DNA of 64,000 bases from the NCBI GenBank assembly GCA_963978545.1, contig OZ021722.1, positions 7,397,201 to 7,461,200 of the forward strand, given 5' to 3'. Shown here in pieces: positions 22,906 through 35,255 of the stretch. Position numbers and translations under genes: made by a program. Each line of letters begins with the position of its first letter. Positions within the stretch are counted from its first letter, which is position 1. Source of the DNA: Linyphia triangularis. Taxonomy: Eukaryota > Arthropoda > Arachnida > Araneae > Linyphiidae. The notes below the pieces were generated by a model. It searched no databases. It saw only the letters and a list, made by a program, of their open reading frames with translations, and was not told the DNA's origin.

Positions 22906-24552
22906 TATGTATAATCAAGGAAAATAACACTTTTAAGTAATTTTTTTGTATTCAATGAACCTCTATAGACTATCAATTATATTTTTCTTTTTAATCAATT
23001 GAATGTTGGGGTTTTAAATTTGCCCACAGTCAAACTAAGGAACCAAAATACAACTGCACAATCACATTAAAATATTTTAATCAAATATTTTTGCATTGTA
23101 ATCTTTATGTTAATATATTCTACTTTACTTCGTTTCTTTCTTTTTTTTTTTTTTTAATTCTGTCAACATCTGAATTCATAATTTTAACTTTTTAGTATTT
23201 TTGGTAAATTGAACTGTGGACACATGAATTGTGTAACATATATTTTTTTAGATCCTTTGGAAGTAAAATCTGTAACAAAGACATAATGGATAAGAACTAT
23301 GATAATTAAATTGTTTCACCTATATAACTACTTGCCTTCAATCTCGAAGCAATTTCACTTTTTAAGTTGTAAATTTATTTTTATTTACAAATTTTTTGAT
23401 AATTTAATTAGTTTTTAGAAATTGTCAGCGAAATTCAAATCGATTTTTCCCTTATTTTGAATAAGAAGATATTTATCGTACTTTAGTTTTCGTCGACGTT
23501 TGGCTCTTGCATGGCACAGTTCAGTAAAAACACTGATTTCAGTTTTTTTTACTGAAATTTCAGTATTTTGAATGTAGCTTTGAAAACCAGTTTTAATGAA
23601 ATTTGCTCGTTTGTCAATATAGTAGAATTGTCTAACTTTATAGGACTTAATTAGACTAAACTTTGCCTATAACTTACCTAAAAAAAAATATCTTGCTGCA
23701 CCACTGTTCTGTACACACATTAGTGCACAATCATAATCTTTGTTAAGCTACTTTTTGTAATTCAAAATATTGGTGGGTATATTTTCCTCTTTTTTTTATT
23801 TTGACTGTTTTAACCCCTAACCTATGAATAAAAAAAAATTATGTATAAAATTAAAATTGAATTTTTAAGAGATTTGCTATATGATAATTAAATTGTTTCA
23901 CTTTTATAACTGTTTGTCTTCCATCTTGCGGAAATTCCACTTTTTAAGTTGTAAATTTTCTTTTATAAAAAAAAAATTGTTGACTTTTTTTTTTTTTTAG
24001 AAATTATACGTGAAATTCAAATTGTTTTTCACCAATTTTGAATAATAAAATATTTATCGTACTATAATCTTTGTGGACTTGTTACTCAAGCATGGTACAG
24101 TTCAGCGGAAAAAGTTATTTAAGATTTTTTGACAGAAAATTTGCAGTGGATAAATTAAATATATATAAAAATTAAATATACTAACTTTATTTTGTAAAAA
24201 GAAAAAATGCTGACAAATGAGAAATTACTGTATTGTGATCTCAAACACTTATCTTATTAATATTTTTTTTAAGGAGGTGTTAGGTCATTGACAGGTCTTG
24301 CTTGACTTTGTCACTATTTTCCTTTTAATACCAATTTTTTGATTTAACAGATTTCAATTTGTAAATCAAACTTTCTATTATATATAAGCAATTCAAAAGT
24401 GTTTTAAAAATATCATTTGCTTCGACCACAATCAGCAATCAGCATCGCTCAAATAACAGAAAATTTGATGACTCATAAAATAGCCCAATAAAAAATGTTG
24501 CTAAAAAAAGTTTTTAAATGTATAACTATGCTTAAAATATATTTTTTTCCAG
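22906..24552 (+). repeat. Duplicated intron segment (cassette beta, second part)
   Basis: 23150-23640 matches 13060-13560, and 24150-24552 matches 14180-14286 joined to 17974-18282, so it holds the unoccupied target of copy B. 23870-24110 repeats 23290-23490 in weaker form, a local duplication. 23709-23800 resembles 46834-46920. Poly-T runs are common and no gene was seen. Confidence 0.7.
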
Positions 24553-27500
24553 GCCCTAAATGGCATCAAACTACCTGAAAAAGTAGTTCAAAAATGAGTT
24601 TCCATACGGTGATGCATCACTCAATGATAATAACAAGCCCAAAAGGAATTGAAGTGCAAGAATTTCTTCAAGGATTCATTAAAGAAGCATAAAGAGTTCT
24701 AGTGATAAACCAAAGTCCAAAGAAGGATTTGTAGAAGTTCGGGTGATGCAATCTTAGGTTGCACAATAGAATAGATATTCCAAAATGAGAGAAGAAAGCA
24801 AGATCAAAGACACATAAGTTCGAGATCTGAAAAAGATTGACTCTAATTGCTGAAAGAAGTCAGTTCTAAGAAGAAGAAAAAAGCAAAGTAAAGAGAGAAA
24901 GAAAGAAAGACCAGCACATATGGCTAGGGCAGTAGATATTACTTCTTCAAGAACATACCTTTAAATATAAAAGCCCTTGAAGACAGAGCAAAAGTCCTAA
25001 ACTGCTAGCCAAAGCCTACCAATATAGTAGAAAGATTTCTGACTCTGAAGATAATCTGCTTTCAAGTCCCATAAGGTACAAGACTCCTGAAAGAAGACAG
25101 CCTTGCACACTCGGCAAAAGGTCTGGCATATTTAAGACAAAGTACTAAAAAGTCTAAGAAGGGACACAATCGACACACTAAGAAGGGAACTCGGAATCGA
25201 GACACTGATCCAGAAAGAAAAAAATTACAGATCCATAAAAGAGAAATCACCGATCCATAAAAGAGAAATCACAGTTTCACAGCACAAGAGGAAGGACAGA
25301 AACTCAAAGGACAAACATTCTGCTCTGCACTTGGACAACTTACTTAAAAATTTCTGCATCTGAGTCTGATGAAAAAAAAAAAAGATGTATAATGTCTGCT
25401 TACCAATCGAGAAGAAACATGAAAAACAATCTAAGAGTTGCTACAGTCAGATCTGCAAGGAGACCTTAAGAACAAAAGTAAAGGGGGGGAAATAACTCCT
25501 CCAAATGAAATGTTGGATGATATCGGACAGTGTGACAACTAGAATCAGGTTCTAATATGAAACTGAGAAAAAGCCTTCTAAAGACAAATTGGACACTATA
25601 AACTCAGAATCGAGACACTGATCCAGAAAGAAAAAAATTACAGATCCCTAAAAGAGAAATCACAGGCCATAGAATGGCCTCAAGAACAGATCCCAAGAAG
25701 TCATCTGAGAAGGCACCGAAGGTTACATCAAAAGAAGCTGCGCCACATGAACAAAAGCAGAAGGTGAATGTTTCTGAAGATGAACTCAGTCCTACAAGGG
25801 AGAACAGTCAGTTCAGAAACCAGAAGATATTGATGATGAGGCACTTGGTTGCACAATAGAATAGATATTCCAAAATGAGAGAAGAAAGCAAGATCAAAGA
25901 CACATAAGTTCGAGATCTGAAAAAGATTGACTCTAATTGCTGAAAGAAGTCAGTTCTAAGAAGAAGAAAAAAGCACAGTAAAGAGAGAGAGAGAGAGAAA
26001 GAAAGACCAGCACATATGGCTAGGGCAGTAGATATTACTTCTTCAAGAACATACCTTTAAATATTAACAGCCCTTGAAGACAGAGCAAAAGTCCTAAACT
26101 GCTAGCCAAAGCCTACCAATATAGTAGAAAGATTTCTGACTCTGAAGATAATCTGCTTTCAAGTCCCATAAGGTACAAGACTCCTGAAAGAAGACAGCCT
26201 TGCACACTCGGCAAAAGGTCTGGCATATTTAAGACAAAGTACTAAAAAGTCTAAGAAGGGACACAATCGACACACTAAGAAGGGAACTCGGAATCGAGAC
26301 ACTGATCCAGAAAGAAAAAAATTACAGATCCATAAAAGAGAAATCACCGATCCATAAAAGAGAAATCACAGTTTCACAGCACAAGAGGAAGGACAGAAAC
26401 TCAAAGGACAAACATTCTGCTCTGCACTTGGACAACTTACTTAAAAATTTCTGCATCTGAGTCTGATGAAAAAAAAAAAAGATGTATAATGTCTGCTTAC
26501 CAATCGAGAAGAAACATGAAAAACAATCTAAGAGTTGCTACAGTCAGATCTGCAAGGAGACCTTAAGAACAAAAGTAAAGGGGGGGAAATAACTCCTCCA
26601 AATGAAATGTTGGATGATATCGGACAGTGTGACAACTAGAATCAGGTTCTAATATGAAACTGAGAAAAAGCCTTCTAAAGACAAATTGGACACTATAAAC
26701 TCAGAATCGAGACACTGATCCAGAAAGAAAAAAATTACAGATCCCTAAAAGAGAAATCACAGGCCATAGAATGGCCTCAAGAACAGATCCCAAGAAGTCA
26801 TCTGAGAAGGCACCGAAGGTTACATCAAAAGAAGCTGCGCCACATGAACAAAAGCAGAAGGTGAATGTTTCTGAAGATGAACTCAGTCCTACAAGGGAGA
26901 ACAGTCAGTTCAGAAACCAGAAGATATTGATGATGAGGCACTTGGTTGCACAATAGAATAGATATTCCAAAATGAGAGAAGAAAGCAAGATCAAAGACAC
27001 ATAAGTTCGAGATCTGAAAAAGATTGACTCTAATTGCTGAAAGAAGTCAGTTCTAAGAAGAAGAAAAAAGCACAGTAAAGAGAGAGAGAGAGAGAAAGAA
27101 AGACCAGCACATATGGCTAGGGCAGTAGATATTACTTCTTCAAGAACATACCTTTAAATATTAACAGCCCTTGAAGACAGAGCAAAAGTCCTAAACTGCT
27201 AGCCAAAGCCTACCAATATAGTAGAAAGATTTCTGACTCTGAAGATAATCTGCTTTCAAGCCCCATAAGGTACAAGACTCCTGAAAGAAGACAGCCTTGC
27301 ACACTCGGCAAAAGGTCTGGCATATTTAAGACAAAGTACTAAAAAGTCTAAGAAGGGACACAATCGACACACTAAGAAGGGAACTCGGAATCGAGACACT
27401 GATCCAGAAAGAAAAAAATTACAGATCCATAAAAGAGAAATCACCGATCCATAAAAGAGAAATCACAGTTTCACAGCACAAGAGGAAGGACAGAAACTCA

Positions 27501-29105
27501 AAGGACAAACATTCTGCTCTGCACTTGGACAACTTACTTAAAAATTTCTGCATCTGAGTCTGATGAAAAAAAAAAAAAAAGATGTATAATGTCTGCTTAC
27601 CAATCGAGAAGAAACATGAAAAACAATCTAAGAGTTGCTACAGTCAGATCTGCAAGGAGACATTAAGAACAAAAGTAAAGGGGGGAAATAACTCCTCCAG
27701 ATGAAATGTCGGATGAAATCGGACAGTGTGACAACTAGAATCAGGTTCTAATATGAAACTGAGAAAAAGCCTTCTAAAGACAAATTGGACACTATAAACT
27801 CAGAATTGAGACACTGATCCAGAAAGAAAAAAATTACAGATCCATAAAAGAGAAATCACAGTCCATAGAATGGCTTCAAGAACAGATTATCTCCCAAGAA
27901 GTCATCTGAGAAGGCACCGAAGGTTACATCAAAAGAAGCTACGCCACATGAACAAAAGCACATGGTGAATGTTTCTGAAGATGAACTCAGTCCTACAAGG
28001 GAGAACAGTCAGTTCAGAAACCAGAAGATATTGATGATGAGGCACTTGGTTGCACAATAGAATAGATATTCTCAAATGAGAGAAGAAAGCAAGATCAAAG
28101 ACACATATGTTCGAGATCTGAAAAAGATTGACTCTAATTGCTGAAAGAAGTCGGTTCTAAGAAGAAGAAAAAAGCACAGTAAAGAGAGAGAGAAAGAAAG
28201 ACCAGCACATATGGCTAGGGCAGTAGATATTACTTCTTCAAGAACATACCTTTAAATATTAACAGCCCTTGAAGACAGAGCAAAAGTCCTAAACTGCTAG
28301 CCAAAGCCTACCAATATAGTAGAAAGATTTCTGACTCTGAAGATAATCTGCTTTCAAGTCCCATAAGGTACAAGACTCCTGAAAGAAGACAGCCTTGCAC
28401 ACTCAGCAAAAGGTCTGGCATATTTAAGACAAAGTACTAAAAAGTTTAAGAAGGGACACAATGAACAAGAGCACAAGAGAAAGGACAGAAACTCCAAGGA
28501 CAAACATTCTGCTCTGCACTTGGGCAACTTACTTAAAGACTTCTGCATCTGAGTCTGATGAAAAAAAAAAAAAAAAAAAGATGTATAATGTCTGCTTACC
28601 AATCGAGAAGAAACATGAAAAACAATCTAAGAGTTGCTACAGTCAGATCTGCAAGGAGACATTAAGAACAAAAGTAAAGGGGGGAAATAACTCCTCCAGA
28701 TGAAATGTCGGATGAAATCGGACAGTGTGACAACTAGAATCAGGTTCTAATATGAAACTGAGAAAAAGCCTTCTAAAGACAAATTGGACACTATAAACTC
28801 AGAATTGAGACACTGATCCAGAAAGAAAAAAATTACAGATCCATAAAAGAGAAATCACAGTCCATAGAATGGCTTCAAGAACAGATTATCTCCCAAGAAG
28901 TCATCTGAGAAGGCACCGAAGGTTACATCAAAAGAAGCTGCGCCACATGAACAAAAGCAGAAGGTGAATGTTTCTGAAGATGAACTCAGTCCTACAAGGG
29001 AGAACAGTCAGTTCAGAAACCAGAAGATATTGATGATGAGGCACCAAAACAGAGGATTTGTGGTGGTTAAGAGAGTGTAAAAAGATTAATGGAAGAAGAA
29101 CAAAG
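24553..29105 (+). pseudogene. Cassette exon copy IV, expanded by 1.1-kb tandem units
   Basis: It begins at a TTTTTTTCCAG acceptor and ends at a CAAAG|GTAAGT donor. Readable patches recur in each unit: KPSKDKLDTINSESRH, SEKAPKVTSKEAAP, then VNVSEDELSPTRENSQF, followed after a frameshift by EDIDDEAPKQR. Stops and frame changes occur at the same places in every unit, so the decay predates the amplification. Composition is Lys/Ser/Glu-rich. It resembles copy III in the first 200 bp and copies I, II and V at the end. At 4.5 kb it would be a very large internal exon. It could be a spliced non-coding exon, a relic, or unspliced tandem DNA that merely keeps the splice sites. Confidence 0.55.
24757..29044 (+). 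repeat. About 1.1-kb tandem repeat, four units
   Basis: The landmark GGTTGCACAATAG recurs at 24757, 25847, 26944 and 28048, and the last unit ends at 29044. Lengths are 1090, 1097, 1104 and 997 bp. The first three units are nearly identical by eye and differ mainly in GA and poly-A tract lengths. The fourth lacks about 100 bp near 28460, where the others have the RDTDPER-like segment. Such similarity indicates recent amplification or ongoing homogenisation. Confidence 0.97.
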
Positions 29106-29167
29106 GTAAGTCTTTAGGTATTATTTATATTTTTTTGTTGTATATTTTTAAATTTTGTACACTAATA

Positions 29168-29525
29168 CAGAGTAGCCACAGAACTTGGAAAGCAGGAAAA
29201 TGTCAAGGAGCTTTCTGATTCTGGAAAAAGTCGAGGAAATTTTTGAAATTTCAGAGAAATGTGTTTTTTTTTTGTTTTTTTTTAAGTACATTTTCCCGTT
29301 CATCCGTATTTTGGCGCCATTTACCCTGAGATTTGTGGTGGTCGTTAGAAGTTAAATGTTAAGGAATAATTTAAACTTATCACTACCGCCAAAACTATTT
29401 TTTAAAGATTGGTGTGTTATCTCTTTAGCATACATATTCTAGTTGATCAGGGTGTCTACACACCTGAAAAACCTAGAGAAGTTGGGGAAATTTGTAAAAA
29501 AGTTGGAAGTTTACTGGGAAAAAAA
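29168..29525. mobile_element. hAT-like MITE, GTGGCCAC family, right end missing
   Basis: The left end CAGAGTAGCCACAGAACTTGG and the body match 31709-32097, including the internal GATCAGGGTGTCTACA near 29451. The right terminus is not present. It lies in the intron after cassette IV. Confidence 0.65.
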
Positions 29526-30597
29526 GAAGTGAAGTTGTTGGTTCTTTATTTGTCTGAATCCTTGTAGATTTTTAAATCATTTGGGTGTACTCTTAAATAT
29601 TTTATTCAATTCAATCTGTTTTATATATTTTAATATTAGTTCAATCTGTTTAATTGTCTAGACTAACAGTTGCTATGGCGGAAGTGCTGATCGAAATGTT
29701 TCATATGTAAACTATTAAGTGAACTTATCATGGTTTGCCATGTTATGGAAATGATATTAGTTCCAGATATCAAATTAAAATACCATACAAATTTATTGGT
29801 TCTGGACCTATAAGACATAATAACCATAGAATATAATCCTATTCTTCAATTTCTTATTCAATTGATTATTTAAAGACTTGGTTACTAGCATACATACATA
29901 CTAGCATGCAAAGTTTGAGTAATGCTTTATTATAAGTGAATTTTTTATGCACCCATAATCTTAGCTGCAAAACTGCAACAGGCAGCTTTCATCTAAGATT
30001 ATTTTTTAAAACGATTTTTTCTCCCATTTTGAAAGTATTAAGCTGAAGCTTCAGAACATTACCTGCATGATTGATGCCACATTATCACAAAGGAAACAGA
30101 TTGTAGGAGAAAAATAAATTCTAGAAATTTCTTAAGTTTTTAAATTCTCCTGAAAAATTAATGTTTGTTCATAGTTATAAAATGGTATTCAGAGTTGCCT
30201 TAAACTTTCTCTGTGTTTTTGCTTTATGTGAAATAACATAAAAAAATTATTTGAAAAGTGACATTTAACCTTAAATCTTGTGTCAATTTATGACATATTC
30301 ATGGTTCCTTGTACTTATTGGAACACATTTGCTACTCAACAAAATAAGCAAAAGATATCAACCATTCAGCCTTAAAAAGAAACATTTCCAATATTAGCTT
30401 CTACCATTTGTTTTGTTAATTTAAAACTCACTTTTTTTTTTATTCTTGAAGTTAGTGGCTATTAATTAAGAAATATTTTACAAATGTATTAAATGTTGAT
30501 TAAATAATGGACATCTCAAATTATGTTCCTTCTTTCAATATGTTAGTATTCTTATGACTAGTACTGATAAACTTATATCATAAACTTTATTTTTCAG
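29526..30597 (+). repeat. Duplicated intron segment (cassette gamma)
   Basis: 29670-29760 matches 19710-19800. 30340-30597 matches 20080-20330, including the AATAAGTT/AATATGTT motif before the acceptor. It is AT-rich and non-coding. Confidence 0.6.
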
Positions 30598-30900
30598 TAT
30601 CCTGAAGATGCAACAAAACTTTAAAAGACACTGATTTGGAAAAGAGAAATTGCAGTCTCAAGGATGGCCCCAAGGACACAAACAATCTCCTAAGAGGTCA
30701 TCTGAGAAAACACCGAAGGTTGCATCACTTGAAGCTGTGCCAGTGAAACAAAAGCAGAATTTATTGTTTCTGAAGACGAGTTAAGCTGTATCAGCGAGAA
30801 CAATCAGTTCAGAAAACAGAAGATAGTGATGATGCGGCACCAAAACAGAGGATTTGTGGTGTTTAAGAGAGTGAAGAAAGATTGCTGAAAAAGAACTAAA
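30598..30900 (+). pseudogene. Cassette exon copy V, degenerate
   Basis: A 303-bp segment between a TTATTTTTCAG acceptor and a GTAAGTTG donor. It contains patches homologous to the other copies: SSEKTPKVASLEAVPVKQKQ, a frameshift, then SVQKTEDSDDAAPKQRICG and a terminal ERLLKKN-like stretch. At least two stops interrupt it. It is the shortest copy and shows the minimal cassette: no tandem expansion and no transposon insertion. The upstream intron matches the left flank of transposon copy C, where the acceptor is not conserved. Confidence 0.55.
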
Positions 30901-31061
30901 GTAAGTTGTGGTTTGATATTTGAGTGAAGGGGTCTTGAAACTTTTTAGTAGGTTTTGCAGTTTTCTCAAATACCAGTATTTTAATATCAACCTAACAACA
31001 GATTGATGAGTTGCAGTTACTGTGTCGGAAATGCCGATCGAAAGTATTGACAAGTATGGGA

Positions 31062-31160
31062 TCGCGTTCGGGTAACCAGTGTAGCGATGTGCGCTAATGG
31101 GGAGTCGAACCAGGAACTCCTAGATCAGTAGACAGGCATGTTAACCACTAGACAAAAGAG
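31062..31160 (-). mobile_element. tRNA-derived SINE, minus strand
   Basis: Read on the minus strand, TAGTGGTTAACATGCC (A-box-like) is followed by GGTTCGACTCC (B-box). Its body differs from the SINE at 8757, so it is a different subfamily. Confidence 0.65.
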
Positions 31161-31708
31161 ATCTTTGGTGTCTAGGTGTTGCATCAGTTATTTGTACACA
31201 AGACCACCACACTTAACTAAAGCAAATTTTTCGAGGTATGTCATATTTTATGGAAGTAAAATTGTTTTATTTCTGTATTTTAACTTCAGGTATCAAGTCC
31301 TTTCATTGAAATTACAAACTCCTATCCCTCTAGACAAAATAATACAAATATGTCGATCATTTTGCCTAAGGAGGGACCATTTTATAAAATTTCATTATTC
31401 CCTGAAACATTTGTTTTGTCAATTACAAACCTGTTTTTTTTTTTTTTTATTTCTGTAACTTATCTCAACCAATTTACAAACCTTTTATGTATCTTTAATG
31501 TTAACTAAACACTTTTCACTTTAAATATTGCCCTTGCTTTCAATAAGTTAATATTTTCAATGACCTGAAGCTACTCCTTATGTTTCGTCAAGGAAAAGAA
31601 CACTTTCAAGTAAGTATTCAGTGCTCAGTTGAGCTCTACAAACTGAAAATTATACTTTTCTCTTTAATCAGTTTAAGTGTTGTTGGATTTTCGACTTGGC
31701 TCAATTAA

Positions 31709-32097
31709 CAGTGTGGCCACAGAACCTGGAAATGTCAGGGATTATTTTTTTAAATGTTAGAAAATCAGGGAAATGTTCCTTCTTCTGAAGGTACGTTTCC
31801 TCGTTCATCCATATTTTGGTGCCATTTTTTTACCCAGAGAATTGTAGGGGTAATCGTTAGAAGATTAATGTTATGGAATAATTTAAACTTTTTACTACCG
31901 GCAAAACTACCTTTAAAAAATTGGTATATTATCTCTTTAGCATACATGTTCTATTTGATCAGGGTGTCTAGACATATGGAAAAGTTGAGGAAATTTGAAA
32001 AAAGTTTGCCTTAAAATCAGGGTATTTTTTAGAAATCTGTCAGGGAAATCGGGGAATTATCAGAGAACTGTTTTTCCTAAATTTTTTGGCCATTCTG
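31709..32097. mobile_element. hAT-like MITE, GTGGCCAC family, complete
   Basis: The left end is CAGTGTGGCCACAGAACC and the right end TTTTTTGGCCATTCTG, an imperfect inverted match. The internal AATCAGGGAAATG motifs are shared with 6896-7267. ATTAA occurs on both flanks but is too short and AT-rich to prove a target duplication. Confidence 0.75.
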
Positions 32098-32221
32098 ATT
32101 AAAATTTCGAACAATTTGAACTAACTTAAAAAATGGAATGCAGTGTTTTGAATTGTAACTGCTATGGCTCTAAAGGACTAAACTTAAACTAAACTGCATA
32201 TATTTTGACATTTTTGTAGCG

Positions 32222-34390
32222 CAGTGGCGGATCCAGCCAGGGGGCGCGCGCCCCCTCCTCAGATGGAGTCTTTTTTTACAATTTACAGAAATAAATAATA
32301 ATAATAAAAATATATACATATATTTTTTTCCCCAAAGTTTTTTAGTTCCAATAAGCCCAATAAGTTCACGCAACAATTATATTTTAACCTTCATCTAATT
32401 TCCGAAAAAAGCAACCAAAAAAAAGCTTATTTTTGTACCAAGGTTCCATCTCTCTTCCCATTCAAACGGATGTTGGAAGACTGTACAAGTATTCAAACCT
32501 CCACCATCTTGACCTTGAAGATATCTTGGACCCCTGATACCCGATCCCTTTTCTGTCGAGTGGGAGGAAGAGATTTTGACTCACATGCGTAATGTCCAAT
32601 GCCAACCAGGGGAAGAAAAAAAATAATGAGAGGTTGACTATTTTTGTTACCCCCGGAAATGGCCACATCCATTCAACAGGACATGGTAATAGGCTAAACT
32701 TAAAACTTTTGAAAGAAAGGAAGAGGAAGGTTATTTTTTAACTGCATAAGAACTCGTCCAGCTCTAATTTCTGCTTCGGCTTGTAAATAAGCGTCATATT
32801 TGAATTTCGATTAAAATCCTCTCTTGCACCACACTGGAAATGTATGCCCATTGTTTTTTTTTACATAAAATTAGACTTATTAACAATTTTGTAAGAAGTA
32901 TTATCTGTATAAAGTAGCACTACAGTAGCAGCATTAATTATTTAAAAAAATATCGCTTTCAAACCCTGTACGAAATTAAACGAATGAATTAACAAAATAA
33001 ATGTTTGAAAAGTTTTGTACAAATATTCACCTGAACATGCTTTCAAATTCTGTTTTTTTTCTCCAGAAGTAATGCATGAAATATTGCACTTTATAAGTAA
33101 TTATAACGCTTACGGCATAATATGTATACATACTTTTAGAGAAGGCTAAGATTATTCTAGGCCTATTCTTCCAAAACATATTTTTTACGAAACTTCTGAT
33201 TCTTGTTCAAAAGTTTCGTGAAAGAAGTAAAATGATATTGCAACTCAAAATGAAGTTCTTAAATTTTTTTTAAATACAATGATACTCCTGCAATCTCTCT
33301 CTTCCAGTTATAATTGAAGAATTGGAACAAAATATTTCAGTATGCGATGTTTTTTTAATTTGTCACGTATTGATATAATTTACCTATTTTGTTTTCATTA
33401 TTTTAAAAAAATGCCCAGTTTGGCGATTATTCTAAAAAAACGCCGCTGAAACGGTGAAAATTGTGATATATTTTTCAATAAACAATGCATTATCCTTTCT
33501 TTTAACTGCAACAGAGCAGAAACAGTCTTTGATGGGCGTTCGCATTATCTTATTTCTACGGGGGTGGGAATGATTAGAACACCGTTAAAGGAATTTTTAC
33601 AACGATTTTAATCAAAATCCTTAAAACCATTTTTTGGTAATCGCTGAAAAACATAATTTTTTTCAATATCAGCTACTTAATGCACATGTGCAATTTTGAC
33701 GAAAACCGTAATGCCAGGTCCCATGGCCATCAATAACCTGTGCATAAAAATTGAACATCGCAAGGCAATCCGTTTTGGGAGTTATGCTGATAACTAACAG
33801 GCACAAACATTTTTTGAACTCATAACTTTCCAAAACGTGTAGAAATGCAATGAAATCGATTTTTTTTTTACCGAATTCAATACTTTTATACCATACGGGT
33901 AATTGAAAGTAAAAAAAAAAAAAAATATGGATGTATAAAATCGCACTAAATATATATATTAGTGCTGGTAAAATAGTACCTAAGACCATAAGAAAAACAA
34001 AAAATTGGTTCGTTGATCAAACTTAGCAAAAATGTTCTATATTTGTCATGAAAATAAATATTCAAATGAGTCCATAAAAATATCTAGCATAGAAGGGTGT
34101 TTTTTGAGGAGTGGGAGGGGGGAGTTTTTTTTTCTTTTTTTAAACTAAAAAGTAATTTTGGTATAACCTGGGCATTTCACCTTACGCTAAGATAGCGAGT
34201 CAGAAATGTGACTTAAAAGGGGGGATCAATGGATCAATTATGGATACTGATTATCTTGAAGTATATTTCTAAAACACTGCATAGATTTTTTTTTTTTTTT
34301 TAACTTTTTTTATATATTCGATTTCATCCTAGCTAAGGCACAGGTGTTGCGCCCCCCCCCCCCCACAGGAAAATCCTAGATCCGCCACTG
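32222..34390. mobile_element. hAT element D with perfect 8-bp target duplication
   Basis: The termini CAGTGGCGGATC and GATCCGCCACTG are perfect inverted repeats, backed by GC-rich subterminal stretches (GGGGGCGCGCGCCCCC on the left, a C13 run on the right). The flanks TTGTAGCG at 32214-32221 and 34391-34398 are identical. The interior is AT-rich with no transposase. The element matches E (48611-52685) in the opposite orientation, but its middle is a deletion junction relative to E. Confidence 0.95.
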
Positions 34391-34398
34391 TTGTAGCG

Positions 34399-35136
34399 TA
34401 ATTTTTATGTAAATGATAATATATTTTTTGTCTTGTTTTCAAATATCTTTTTTCTACATCCATAATCATAATTTGGTAGATTGGACTTTGGAATCAAATC
34501 ACACATGTTTTTTAAGATCATACAAAAATAAAATATGTATCTCTTTCATAATAAATGCTGTCTATTTTTTTTTTTTTTCGATTTTGAAGCTAGAATTGTG
34601 ATATTATGTGTATTTTCTAAAAGTATTCAACCATTTCTCATACAAGACATTAAAACATATATTCATTTTAAAAAACTGACCTATAAAAATAAAGTTTAAA
34701 CAATTGAAATCGTAAATCCTTTATATGCTCTGCAAAGTAAATGAGCAGTTTTGTCCTCAGATCGAGCTTGCATAGTGTGAAAACCATGCATTGATACTTT
34801 TGTTTTTGTCTCCAAAACTTGATACAATGCACTGTCATCAACTACGAGTTTATCTGCTTGATTGGATGATGGCAAGTGGATTAGTTAGTCCTCCACAGAT
34901 TTACCTCCCTCAAATATAATAAAATAACTCTAGCGAGAAGGGAAACAGTTTTTAACTTAAATCAGCATTCTCGTAAGGTTAAGAAATATGAAGATGGGGT
35001 GTCGCATCTTTTGAATATGATGTAATATTTATTGGACTTGCGTTCTTTCTCAACTTGCGGCTTCAAGAATATGAAATTTATTTACTGGTATTTGTATTGT
35101 GTTTATTTCATGGGTATTTTTCATTCTCCTCTACAG
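34399..35136 (+). other. AT-rich intron-like stretch
   Basis: No terminal repeats or convincing frames were seen. A polypyrimidine acceptor TTCTCCTCTACAG closes it. It lies within the duplicated-intron territory but matches other cassettes only weakly. Confidence 0.4.
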
Positions 35137-35255
35137 ATTGTAGGCAGAAAGAAAAGCCCACAGGCAAACTAACTAGCAAGAGCAGAGCAAGTGGGAAAGT
35201 TTTGTTCCTGTGTACAATAAGGCCAAGCAAATGTCAGTATCTTAACAGTCTCTTT
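35137..35255 (+). CDS. Candidate internal exon, unidentified
   Basis: A 119-bp segment lies between a strong TTCTCCTCTACAG acceptor and a GTGAGT donor. The frame is open after two leading bases: it begins CRQKEKPTGKLTSKSRASGK, continues through VLFLCTIRPSK and ends in phase 0. The first half is Lys/Ser-rich like the cassette exons; the second is not. Phase 0 at its end agrees with an open frame in the candidate exon at 35784. The phase needed upstream (one base) does not match the phase-2 donor of copy I. The evidence is splice sites and frame only. Confidence 0.4.

Noticed and set aside
25062..28602. Repeated minus-strand frames of 62-82 codons inside the 1.1-kb units
   Set aside because: They recur only because the DNA is tandemly repeated; the Lys/Glu-rich plus strand with splice borders explains the region better.
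33669..33989. Minus-strand frame in element D and its counterpart in element E (51475-51696)
   Set aside because: It is conserved between the two only because both are copies of the same transposon; the frame is interrupted in E and shows no transposase motif.
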